The notes below the pieces were generated by a model that was not told where the DNA came from, did not search any database, and saw nothing but the letters and a program-made list of their open reading frames with translations. The translations under genes and the position numbers were made by a program. From Crocodylus rhombifer (Eukaryota > Chordata > Crocodylia > Crocodylidae), in assembly GCA_038503035.1 (NCBI GenBank), contig JAVSML010000027.1, forward strand, positions 1,274,365-1,338,364: a DNA stretch of 64,000 nt, read 5' to 3'. Positions 21,615-32,419 of the stretch are shown piece after piece. Every line of letters begins with the position of its first letter. Positions within the stretch are counted from its first letter, which is position 1.

Positions 21615-23570
21615 CAAATTGACTTTGCCTTTCTCCCTGACTTGAAACTAACGCTGCTAACTACGTCTCTCTGCTCACGGACTAATGTTACCACTTATGG
21701 GTCCAGTCATACTTGATAGGATAACATCATCTAATCATGATGTAGGTGAGTTATATTTGCAAAACATTATAGTTTCTTTCTAAGAGGGAAGAAACTACTA
21801 GAGACACTTGTTTGTTGACATACTGAACTGAGGAGACTTGATCATAAGGACCAACACAACTTTTTTTAGCTGGCATAAGACAACCTTTTGCAGAACACAG
21901 AACATCGATACTCTTGACATCTTTCTTAAAATGAAATTGTGATAATCTTGCAAGTTCCTAATCTGTTTACAAACTGTAATAATTATGTGGATTTTTATAA
22001 CTGTTATCATCAGACTGACCTGCATTATAATGACACACTATGTTTCAGCAAACAAAAAGATTGTACTTCCTAGCCTTTTTTGTCAAAAGAGAAATTTATG
22101 CTCAAAGATTTTACTTTTCTTTACTCATTAGATGTAAATATGTCAAAGATATATTAAAATGGCATTCAATAGAGACTACTATTTTTAAAACAAAGTTGTC
22201 ATTCTACTCCTGCTGAATTGCTCATAAATTCAGGACTGAATAAAGAGATCAGATTACATTAAATGCATTTTGGTATCTATAACTTTCTGCAATGAATTAA
22301 AACTGGCTGATCATGTCTCCAGTGCATTTCATTTTCCATTGATTCATGTACTGCAATATAACCTTCAAAATTCCCTTATGCCAACAAACTCACTCAGATA
22401 TGCTGAGTGCAGGAGGAGATTAAAGTAGCTATAAGATTGAAAACTGTATCAAGGCATCAGATAATGTAGTAGAGGTATAATGAAAGTGTAAACAAAACCT
22501 GTACATGTAGAAATTACTGTTCTTATAATCCACTGTTGAATTCAATGGAGAGTTTAGCTACAAGCAGACTATATATTAATACCCAATGAATTACTAAGGT
22601 CAATATGCTGAGACTGTTTTGTTCTTCATTCTTTTCATGGCTAAACATGAGAAAAATATTTTTTCTTGTGCTTTGAAAATGCAGCTTATCACTAAGTGGA
22701 ATTTAATGTTGAGGTGTATTCAAAACTAAGGAAGCATCCATATGTTGCAAAAAAGGAAAAAAAAAGGCTTGTTTAATTTTTTGAGCTTCTTTAATTTATG
22801 TTACTTACAGAAATATGGGTTTTTTCCATATATAGAAGCTTTTTGTTTGTGTTGTGAAATCTAATCCATCCTTTAAAAGGCCTTTAAAGCTAGCAAAAAT
22901 GCATTATTACTGAGCTGGTAGCTTCTATTGTTTCGGTGGTAGCTATAGCTATGGATGAATGCTTTCAACAGAAGTTAAAAGAGATAATGAGTCTTTAATG
23001 ATACAAAATCAGAGCCTTGTGTGCTTAGTGAAGCCTGACACAAGCTTCAGCTTTCAGCTAGCCAGGAGAGCTTATACTGTATCTCAGTTTTCTACAATGA
23101 AAATACCCACAAAAGTGCTTTTTTGTACAACTCTGTATCTCCCAAGATACAATCAGTAGAAGCTGTCCATGATGCTAAACTTGTAAATGGCATGAAATAT
23201 TTTTTTTTAAATTGCAGTGGTGAAAGTAAACCTAATTTTGCTGTTCTTTGTGAATCTCTTAATGGATCTTAGGTTAATATCTTACCAGATTCAAAGAAGA
23301 TTTCACATGTATTAGTCCATTGATTTCTTCACTAATTATTTTTCCTGTCATTTTCTATTATCCTTCTCTCACCTCATCAGACATATTCAAGAGTGATGTC
23401 AAGCAGAAGTACAGTAGAAAATTGTACAGATACAGAAGTTCCCATGTCATTTGCCTGGCAGAGTATATATCCAAAGAACAGAAGGTTCCTAGTTTGAGTC
23501 TTGACTGATACTGGGGAAAGTGTGCACATACATGCCTGATTCAGCACAGCACATCACAGCACTATCATAG
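21615..23570. other. No gene; AT-rich unassigned sequence
   Basis: Only short frames, with no motif or repeat I can name. A 'ggttcctagtttgagtc' stretch near 23484 weakly recalls a SINE B box but has no matching A box. Confidence 0.5.
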
Positions 23571-23576
23571 TTGTAT

Positions 23577-24530
23577 AGTACTGTAGCAGGGCACTAAGGT
23601 GCCTGCTACTGATAACAGTAATATGGGCTCAGCTGCCAGTCACCAGGGCAGCACAGGTGTGGGTTGCCGAGACAACCAGTCTGGTCAGCTGACCGGAAGG
23701 GGGCAGGGCCTGGCCTATATAAACAGCAAGGCTGAGGCCAGAGGCAGTTCCCCTCCTGGCAGCCTAAGAAGTGGGAGCAAGCAGGGTGGGCATAGCAAGG
23801 AAGCCTGATGGCCTGAGCAGTGTTGGCATGATGGTACAGGGTGGAGAGAACCCTGACAGGGATATGGACGAAGGATAGCCAGGTTGGCTTGGGATTTATG
23901 TTGTAGCCCAGGAGTGGGAGTTTTCTGTTTTGTTATTACACTGGAGGACTGGGCGAGGCTGTGGGGGTTGGAGGAGGCCTCATAGGAGCTCCCCAGCAGG
24001 GGGCGGGATTCCTAGCGCTGGAGAGAGCGCTGCGTTTTGGGGTGTCCTGACCCCGGCCCCCGTGTGGGCGATTATCGGGAGAAGCCCAGTGTGGGCGTAG
24101 GCAAGAAGCCTAGTGGGCGTAAGACCCAGGAAGGGAGTCTGGGGAGCCAGGTAAGGCTGAGGCTGCCTGAGCCCCGATTATGGGAGTCGTGGGCAAGGCC
24201 CCAGTGCAGGCAAGCGCGAGGCACAGGCCCCGGTTGGGAGCGGGAGCACGAGACAGGCCCGGCGTGGGCAACGGTATAAGGGCAAGGCCCCGGTATAAGG
24301 GCGAGGGGAGTGAGGGGGCGCCCGTGAGGGTGCAGGCGGACAGTTGGACAGAGACCCGGTACAGCAAGGCACCGTGCCAAGGAGGGCAGGAAGACAGCCT
24401 CCCTTTAATGATATTTACCAGCAAGACATGGCGGGCGAGATAGACGGTGCATTCAAGACCCGATTTGGGCACGGCAGGTAGGGGCGCTAAGGGAGTTCAC
24501 GGCACTCCTAGGTCGTCCTGCCACAAGTAC
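23577..24530. mobile_element. Solo LTR with intact 5-bp target duplication
   Basis: The LTR spans 23582-24525 (944 bp), starts TGTAGCAGGGCACT and ends CTGCCACA, with TG...CA termini. AGTAC flanks it on both sides (23577-23581 and 24526-24530). A TATA-type box (tatataaa) lies at about 23716. The second half is GC- and CpG-rich, with short repeats of 'gcaaggccccggtataaggg' type, and frames open on both strands there are artefacts. A 5-bp duplication fits a gypsy or endogenous-retrovirus LTR; I cannot tell which. No internal region remains, so it is the product of LTR-LTR recombination. Confidence 0.85.
23716..23723 (+). promoter_or_regulatory. TATA box of the solo LTR
   Basis: TATATAAA sits about 135 bp into the LTR, in a GC-rich setting, which would place transcription start near 23750. 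This gives the LTR orientation as plus. No other core element is evident. Confidence 0.55.
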
Positions 24531-24678
24531 ATTGATTTTGAGTCATATTGGTTTTGCAAGAATAAGCAAGTACATACAATACAGTTTACATGATTTTAAA
24601 AAGAAAATGATGGACCCAAAAAACAATAGTGGGTGAGGCACTGCACCTAACCAGCCCTGCTTCACACCATTGTAACTC

Positions 24679-25626
24679 ATAATATCATCGTGCTTAGGGT
24701 TGGAAGGGACCTAAACAGATCCTGTCCAACCCCTACCCTGGGCAGGAATGGGTGCCGGGGTCACATCACCTCAGCCAAAAGTCTGTCCAGCATCCTCTTG
24801 AAGACCCCCAAGACAGGAGAGTACCACCTCACTTGGGAGTCCATTCCAGAGTTTGGCAGCCCTAACTGTAAAGTAATGTCTCCTGATGTCCAGCCTGAAC
24901 TGTCTCTCTAACAATTTGTGGTCATTATTCCTAGTAACCCCAGGTGATGCCCGGGGGAACAGAGCCTCCCCCAATTCCCACTGGTCCCCCCGGTGAGTTT
25001 GTAAATGACCATCAGATCCCCTCTGAGTCTTCTCTTGTGGAGGCTGAAAAGGTTCAGGCCCTTTAGCCTCTCTTCATAGGGCCTGCCCTGCTTCTCCTGG
25101 ACCATGCGAGTGGCTCTCCTCCTGGACCCTCTCAATGCTAGCCACATGCCTCTTGAAGTGCAGTGCCCAGAACTGGATGCAGTACTCCAACTGCGGCCTC
25201 ACCAATGCCGCATAGAGGGGGAAAATCACCTCCTTGGACCTGCTTGAGATGCATCTGTAGATGCATGACAAGGTGCAGTTAGCCTTACCTACCACTTCCT
25301 CGCATTGGTGGCTTGTGTTCATCCTGGAGTCAACAATGACTCCAAGATCCCTTTCTGCCACCATGTTGACAAGAAGGGTGTGCCTCAGCCTACAGGTGCG
25401 CTGCTGGTTCCTTCTCCCTAGATGCAGCACCTTGCATTTGTCTGTATTGAATTCCATCCTATTCTCATTTGCCCACCTCTGTAATTTGTCTAGGTCTAGC
25501 TGGATTCTGTCCCTCCCCTCCAGCATACCCACCTCATCCCACAACTTGGTGTCTGTCATCAGCAAATTTGGACAGCGTGCATTCCACACCCACATCCAGA
25601 TCGCTGATAAAGATGTTGAACAGTAC
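24679..25626 (-). mobile_element. CR1 LINE, 5' truncated
   Basis: Minus-strand CR1 with its tail near 24679 (plus: gcttagggttggaagggacc) and its truncated 5' end near 25626. It codes for the reverse transcriptase C-terminal half in broken frames: 24771-24974, 24908-25147 and 25074-25626. Recognisable pieces are 'RQFRLDIRRHYFTVR', '[15 protein letters not shown]' and 'LDKLQRWANENRMEFN'. At the catalytic box the coding strand keeps F-A-D-D and then gains four bases ('gacagacacc'), which shifts the frame. It is a different subfamily from the 19-20 kb pair, judging by the tail wording. The frame 25074-25793 runs past the element edge by chance. Confidence 0.85.
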
Positions 25627-25629
25627 ATT

Positions 25630-26890
25630 TTGACAGAGAAATGTGATGTTGAATTAGATCCACCATATAAAAAATTGGGCAAAGCTATGAATATATCAGT
25701 ATAATCTGCCAGAGTTTCTGCTCTCTGTGTAGCTTTGGTGGAGTGCACATCTTCTACCAAGCGGATTAAAAATGTTGAATTAAATGATTGCAAGTTAAAT
25801 CACAGTAACTTTCCATGAAAACATCTTGCACTCAGTAGTAATCCCAGAATTTTCTCTGACAGTCCTCAAACATTTTATCATGCACTCCTCATTCAAATAG
25901 AGCTGACATGGAGGGGCTGCTCACATTGAATTTATGTGGCTATTTTATGAGTAGCATATGTTTTAGATGTTGGTGTTGCATGAAATCACACAATGATTGA
26001 ACTACATGTGTCAACTAAGGGCTAAAGAGGGAACAATACCATGTAGCTGCTTTAAGAGCAAAGTAGTTTAAATACTTTATTTTACCCCCTGTACTGGAGC
26101 GCAGGTTCATGAATGGCCTTGTATTCTTCCAGCAAATTATTTTCAGGGTGGTTTAATCATTTCCTTCAAATGCTGTGCATGGTAAGTGCTTATACATTCT
26201 TGCAAATTCAATATAGTTCACCCTCAATATTGAGGATTATCGGTGAATATGGAGCAATTAAGAGCCAAGTTAAAATCAAACATACCTACACACATACAGT
26301 TCTAATAAAAGTGTCATATTTCCCACCTATCACACACCCACAAATAAGGCAAACACCTTGTTTTTGAAGAAAGATTTTTCCAGATTCATAACTGCATAGA
26401 GCAGGGACAGACCCTGATCTTCAGTTCACTCACCCTCCCTTTCCTATTCAGGCAAAAAGCTAATTTTAAACCTTTTACAGCTAATTTGTCAGTTCTTGGC
26501 TGCTCAGCTGGAGGCTTCAGTCCAACCTTGCCCTTTCTGGGTGGTCATCCATGGGGTGAGAGGCGTAGATGAGTGGCCATGTTGGCCAAGCTAAGGCCCC
26601 AGGTTTGAGGCCATAGCCTGATAGCCTGGCTCTGTCCTTGCTGTACTGCCCCTCCCTCCACAACACTACTGGAAGGAAGAAAAGGAAAAGAGGCCTCTGT
26701 CTTACAGCATCACTATGCTTCTATCCTGGGCACAAAATCACCTTTCCTGCTTAAGACACGAGCTCCAATTTTGGAAGGTTAAGTTTTTGGGGGAAGATGC
26801 ATGTGGCATGTGTAAGTAAATACACTATAAACTATATTTTCAAATATTTTTCACTTATTAATTTGTTAGTGTGGATGAAGAGTTTAAAAC
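25630..26890. other. No gene; unassigned sequence
   Basis: Moderately AT-rich with a GC-richer stretch at about 26510-26700. The single frame of note (26113-26367) resembles nothing I know. Confidence 0.45.
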
Positions 26891-26893
26891 CTT

Positions 26894-27140
26894 AGGGTGT
26901 CCATACACTTGCTTTGGGGTGGACAGGGGGTGCTTTAATTAGAGGAACTCTTGAAAGCTGCTCTAATTAACATGCTCACAGCATCACACATATTCATCAT
27001 CCCACACTTCAAAATGGTGGCGGGGACACTTTAACTAAAGCTTTTTCAGACTTGCATCAGACTGGATTAATCGAGCCTGTTTTAACATGTGCTAATTAGC
27101 ACACATCAGAGCATAGGTCTGTCACGTGTATAGGTGCCCT
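26894..27140. mobile_element. MITE with CATACAC/GTGTATAG ends
   Basis: The left end reads agggtgtccatacacttg and the right end, on minus, agggcacctatacacgtg, inverted termini of 18 bp with 5 differences. The interior contains 'ctctaattaa' and 'gtgctaattagcacac' palindromes. About 247 bp, no coding capacity. Its ends resemble but do not match the CTACAC MITEs listed below. Confidence 0.65.
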
Positions 27141-27382
27141 CAGGTGCTGCTCAAATTTGTCCTTTTTGAATCTGCCAACCCCAAATAAAAAAACAGAGGT
27201 TCAATACACCTTATAATACTCTAATGCCAGAAGAACTCATTCCTGAAGTGAATGTCGCACGAGAATATCAGTTAACCGATAAGAAACTTTCTTTCTATTT
27301 GCTTGTCCCTAAGACTAGGGATAGAAATTACACATAAACCAGTAAAAGTGATCAGAACACAGTTCAAATCTGTAACACAACA

Positions 27383-28227
27383 GGGTTAGGGACAGACTTT
27401 CAAAAAGCCTGAGCCTGAATTGATTCAATCTTTGCAGGTTAGTCTAACTTAGCTAGGCTGAATCAGTTTGTAATTATACAGACATCTCAGAAATGCAGGC
27501 ACATGCCTGCAGTGGCTCAGGCAGGGCGCCAGGGGGTGCTAGAGTAACCCTTCCTTCCCTTCCAGAGTGCTGAACTGAGGGGGTCTGGCCTGGCCTTATC
27601 AGAACACTTTGATTAGGGAGGGGTTCTCCCCCCCACCTCCAGCCCTGCCCAGCCCAGCCCAGCCCAGCAGGGAATTGGTAACAGTGTTTTTCACCTCATT
27701 AAGAAAACAACAGAGGGACACTACCAGCTATTTGTTAACTCTGCCTTTATCCTGTCTGCCACAGCACCAACCATAGCCAGCATATGGTCTGCTAGCTAAT
27801 GCTGAGAGGTGTCTGTGTAATGCAGAGGGGACGGGGCAATCCTTGCTTAGCAGGGAGGGGGGAGGGGAGAGGGGAGTAGGGGGAAGCCAGGCAGATGCCT
27901 GAAGTCTCTGCTGAGCTCCAGGCAGGGAACAAAAGGGAGAAGCCAGCTCTGCTGTGGAGCAGAGAGCTGTGCCCAGCCCAGAGAGCGTGCGGGGATGCTG
28001 AGGGAGTCTGGTTCAACTTAAACCAGGAAAGGGTCTGGGACAGACATTGCACAAACTGGTTTGACCCAAATCAGTTAAGTGTGATACTACATTCAACCAG
28101 GTTTATCTCAAACTGGTTTCAGCCATTTTTAAACTGGTTTATGTTCACTGAACAGCTATGCTGTTACAAGTTTAAATCAGTTTCTGATCACTTACACCAG
28201 TTTATGTGTAATTTCTGTCCATAGCCC
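27383..28227. mobile_element. TIR DNA transposon, family 1 copy B
   Basis: Second copy of the 12115-12855 element. The left end reads gggttagggacagacttt and the right end, on minus, gggctatggacagaaatt. The outer about 150 bp on the left and about 220 bp on the right align with copy A at roughly 80-85%. The GC-rich interior (27620-28010) differs strongly and contains a '(cagcc)n' run at about 27645-27670. The open frames here (27792-28052 minus, 27895-28224 plus) correspond to frames at the same place in copy A (12421-12681, 12479-12667) yet are proline-rich and on both strands, so I do not call genes. Confidence 0.75.
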
Positions 28228-28236
28228 AGAATATCA

Positions 28237-28337
28237 GTGCACATAAACTGCTTTCAAAATGGCTGAATCCAGTTTAAGATAAACTTGGATGGATGTAGTA
28301 TCAGACTTAACTGATTTAGGTTAAATCGGTTTATTGA
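28237..28337 (-). repeat. Inverted partial copy of family 1 right end
   Basis: About 100 bp matches the reverse complement of 28048-28148 at roughly 80% (shared blocks include 'aaaatggctgaa', 'gtagtatca' and 'cttaactgattt'). It lies just outside the element's right TIR. It could be a truncated neighbour inserted head-on or a foldback extension of copy B. Confidence 0.7.
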
Positions 28338-29336
28338 ACTTCCCAGATCCGCTCCAGATTCAAGTTAACTCACAGTTCCCCAGAATCCCAGGATGCTTTT
28401 CTCCTTCCCCACAAATCCGGCCTCACAGGGTGAGTGGGTTAGCCTTGGCCTAGGCTGTCTGCTTCAGCCAAGCAGGAGGCATGCTCTAGCAACCCCCAGC
28501 TTCTGGCCTGGGACCCTGCAGGCATACGGCTGCATTTCCAGAATCAAAAGTGAATGTCTGTTCACTTGCTTATCAGTTCAATCTACTCATTTTAGGCTAA
28601 CCTGAGATGATTGAATGATTCAGCCTCAGGCTTTCTGACTGTCAGCTTAGCCTACAGGGTAAAGAGAAGTTTGGTTATTTCCCCCTCAGTAAGCTTTCTA
28701 AGGATTCCTATCCAGGGGTACCTGTCAAATGAGCATATCTAGGATTAAAACACCAGCCATGCATTATCACAGTGTTCTCTATAGTGAGCTGTACCTGGGT
28801 AAACCAAGTGGCGAGTAGTTCCAAATGAAGTGTAATTTAATGGCCATTGAGAAATACTCATTTTCCCCTAGTTTGACATATTTAGAAATTTCATAATAGT
28901 TAAATGTCCTTCTTCCATAGCTTTTATTTGCCTTTTATGCAGTATTTATAATCCTGCTTAAAGAATGAATGCTATTCGGTCCATGTGACGTTTTTCTGGA
29001 ACCATAGGGGGGAAAAGTATCAGTAAATAAGGAAAAATTTGTAGAGTGGAACATTTTATATTTAGAGCTATTTTTTAAAAAGAAGTGGGTAAAATGAAAT
29101 GGGATATGGGGAAGAATCAAATTACAGTGCTAGGATTCAGAGTGATTCTTTCATAGATCTGCATGTCCACAGATATGAAATCAGAAAAGGCAAATCCAGG
29201 CCTTTTCACTTAATAGTTTTAGACTTTGGAGCAAGACAACTGGAAGTTACTAATGGGAGTCTGACCCTTAATAGTTGATAATAAAAATATGTTCTACATT
29301 TATTGCTTAACATGTTTACAGTGGAAGACTTTTTCG

Positions 29337-29394
29337 GGACTCGATGATCTCCTGAGGTCCCTTCCAGCCCTGATGTCTATGAAATCTATGAAAT
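29337..29394 (+). mobile_element. CR1 LINE 3' tail only
   Basis: The tail reads ggactcgatgatctcctgag, then 'gtcccttccagccctgatgt', then 'ctatgaaatctatgaaat'. It is an extremely 5'-truncated CR1 of about 58 bp, plus strand. Confidence 0.85.
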
Positions 29395-29771
29395 CCACTA
29401 GGTATACATTTAAGAATTTAGTTAACTTCAATCATATTGTAGGTCTAAGCACTTTCATTAAAAAGAAAAGTGCATTTTTAAGGCAGCTTTACAGTGTTAC
29501 ACAGTGCATCCTGTAAACTGTCAAGACATGTAAAAGAGTGACAACACATAAATCAATGTAATGGGATGTGTCAGAACTTTAACAAAAACACTTTCCCCCC
29601 AGTTAGTAAAAGGGAGTAAAGTGAGAAACAGCTGTTATTAATAATAAAACCTGATTATTTTATCATGGCATATTAAATTTGCACTTTCTTTTAAAAAATA
29701 TTCAAATTAAGTTCCTCAAGTTAATGCTTGGGAATGTATACGTAAGCTTTTAATAAGGAAATGTGTAGGAT

Positions 29772-29833
29772 GGGATTTTCAGAACAGCACTGGGATTTGG
29801 TTCCTGCGTCAGTTGGATGCTTTTGAAAATCCC
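29772..29833. repeat. Short palindromic DNA element
   Basis: Ends gggattttcagaacagc and gcttttgaaaatccc are inverted (GGGATTTTC/GAAAATCCC), with an 'actgggatttggttcc' centre. It looks like an internally shortened copy of an ancient amniote MITE whose complete form I recall as longer. Confidence 0.5.
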
Positions 29834-29839
29834 ACACAC

Positions 29840-30940
29840 TGTGCTGGCATAAATTTGGTTTAGATTTTTATCACAGAGAATGCAAAGAAATCCAAGCCAA
29901 AGCTATCATATACAAACACTCCTAACACAACAAACCCTTTCATTAAAAAAAATTAGTTAAGATTTCTAAGTGACAACAGCATGTTTCCCAATTATATCCT
30001 GGGCACTTAAAAGGCAAATGCACGAATTGTTAAGGGCATAATAAATTTTACACTGATCACATAGGGCTGGACTGTGTTGACACAACCACCCATGTGTAAT
30101 GGGAGTATGTCTGCCCTTCCTAAGAGCACCCCTTGGAAGGAAATATGCCTCAGAGATTAATTGTACTACTGGTTCTTACCACATTTCTGGCAGTGATGGA
30201 ATGAAACCAAAGCTCTGAGCTTTTCCTGATCTCACAAGCAGTATCTCATACATAGTTCCAGTTTGCTCCAGTTGGGGTGCTGCAGGGTAACTGTGTAAGC
30301 ATCCACAGGTAGATGCATCAGTTGGCCCATAATATGGTCTATATTAATCAAATTAATTATTTGTAAGAAACAAGAAAGAAATGTATATTTCATCCCAGCC
30401 AAACATTAATCATGAAAAATAAAGCTGCCTTTCTTTTAAAAATGATGTTGTTTTTACTATGTTGATAGTAATTTCGAAAGCCTCTGGCAGACTTTAAAAT
30501 AATGGCAGGATTGGAATCTGAGGAACTGTATTTCCCATCTCCAAAAAGTATGTGTCTTACCAATCTAGGCATGCATGGCAAGATGCAAGGTGTTTTGGAT
30601 GGGGTATAGAGTCAGTTGGATTCCAGTAGTGTGACTACTGTGACTGAACCAGGACTTGGAGCTGCCCCCTGCCCAGTGCTATGACTCATGTAGGAGACCT
30701 CATGCCTGATCCTAACTCTCAAGTCATCTGGGACACATGCCACACATTCGTTTTAAGATGCCATATAAATCAGCCAAAAAGATTTTCTCTCTTCCCCCTC
30801 CAATAGGTCTATTAGTCTGAACACAGTGGAATCATAAAGATGAGTTGGGCAAATGAGATGTTTCATGGTTCCACAGGCCACATAGTTGTTTTTCACTTAC
30901 TGTCTGTGCCCACCTCCCCCCAACCACACATAGGTAGATG
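29840..30940. other. No gene; unassigned sequence
   Basis: No convincing frame or repeat. Mostly AT-rich, with a GC-richer patch at 30600-30720. Confidence 0.45.
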
Positions 30941-30949
30941 TGGCGCAGT

Positions 30950-32410
30950 TATCCCCTCATATCCAAACTCTTTGAAAGAGTGCTCCTGTTGAGAATTAGC
31001 TCTATCCTGGAGCCCAGGCATCCTGCAAACCAAGTGGGCATTAGACAAGGGAGGAGCTGCTGTGATTAAGTTCTTGCTCTCACCTCCTTTACTGAACCAC
31101 GATTCTAAAGAAAACAGAGCTTTGCAAGGAGGAATACCAGAGTAATCTTTATTGATCTAATTTTGGCTTATGACACAGTATGGATAAGGGGTCTTATGGT
31201 TAAATTGATACAGACCACCAGATGCAACAAGATTATTACAATACTTTTTAATGTCTTGTCCAAACTTAAGCTCAGAGTTTACCATGATGGTAAAATAAGC
31301 AGATCCAGATTCATAAGCAGTAGTTTACCACAGGGCTCTGTTCTGCACCCATCCACTTCAACTGGTATACACATGATATTCCCCATACAAAATAAAGAAA
31401 ATCTATTTATGCTGAAACTGCACTCAGTAATGACCTGGTAAAATTAGAATATTATTTTAATTAATGGTATTTGAACCCAACCCATAACAAAACAGTTTAT
31501 CCTTTTTTCATCTCACTAATGCTCATGTGAATGCCCAACTAAGAATCAGCTTTTGTGGAAAACTGGTCAACTATGAACCCAACCCAAAATATTCAGAAGT
31601 CCGCCTTGAACATAGTCTCACCTATAGGCATCATCTACAAATAACTAACAAACTTGCCACATATAATAACCTCATCTCAAAACTGGCTGGAATGAGTTAG
31701 GGAAGCAATGCTAAGGTTCTTAAAACATCAGTGCTGGCCCTCATTCATTCAGTCACTGAGTATTGTGCCCCATTTTGGGCCAGGAGTTCCCATACCAGCC
31801 TGATTGACTCTCAGCTGAATAAAACAATGAGACTCATAGCAGATACTTGCAGATCCACTCCAGTTCCTTGGTTGTCTGTTCTATTTCATATCCTTCCTCC
31901 TGATCTTTGACAAAAGTAGGGTTTTAAGAGTCTACAAAAAGCTGTTTATATTCAATTCACTACATTCATTTTTGAGGAACTTAATGCCCCTCCCCTCCCC
32001 CCCTGGTAAGGCTGAAGTTGAAACAGCCATTTTGGAGTACAGGAAAAGAGATGAATGACACAAACTTTGACATGAAGGAAAAATGGATCCAGCAATGGAA
32101 TACAATTGACATCTTACATTTCTTATTAAGGACATTTCTTATTAAGGACCCCACATATAAATCTCCTGGCTTTGCTTTACCATGGACAATGTTGAACAGG
32201 CTTCATACTGGGCAAGGTAGATGTAACTACCTACTACATTAACAGAATTTAATTAAACCCCAAGTGTGAGTGTGGTCAAATCCTAACTACAGTATGCATC
32301 ATGGAAGAATGTCCTATTTATCATTTTAATGGTTGCATTGAAGACCTGTGCCAGGCTACTAATGATGCCTTGCCACGGATATCAAATCTAAAACTATCAC
32401 TCTAGACTTA
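30950..32410 (+). mobile_element. Non-CR1 LINE (jockey-like), reverse transcriptase region
   Basis: Plus-strand remnant of a LINE whose protein differs from the CR1 copies here. In order: 'KLFERVLLLRISSILEP' and 'NQVGIRQGRSCCD' (about 30965-31065, finger motifs), 'VIFIDLILAYDTVW' (about 31143-31184, motif A with its aspartate), 'SLPQGSVL' (about 31326-31350), 'STPVPWLSVLFHILPP' (about 31855-31905) and a C-terminal block near 32190-32350 with 'TGQGRCNYLLH' and a broken cysteine cluster. The catalytic x-A-D-D box is not readable: where it should be (about 31385-31430) the frame has drifted. Frames break several times and a 16-bp tandem duplication lies at 32117-32148. The clade is a judgement by motif style. 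Confidence 0.65.
32117..32148. repeat. Perfect 16-bp tandem duplication
   Basis: CATTTCTTATTAAGGA occurs twice in a row (32117-32132, 32133-32148) within the jockey-like LINE remnant. Typical replication-slippage duplication after the element died; it shifts the frame by one base. Confidence 0.9.
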
Positions 32411-32419
32411 TCACTTAGT

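Noticed and set aside
23470..23510. tRNA or SINE B box ('ggttcctagtttgagtc')
   Set aside because: No A box at the right distance and no cloverleaf.
24037..24472. GC-rich frames within 24.0-24.5 kb as a gene
   Set aside because: Entirely inside the solo LTR bounded by AGTAC duplications.
25261..25704. 147-codon plus-strand frame
   Set aside because: Reverse-strand shadow of the CR1 reverse transcriptase.
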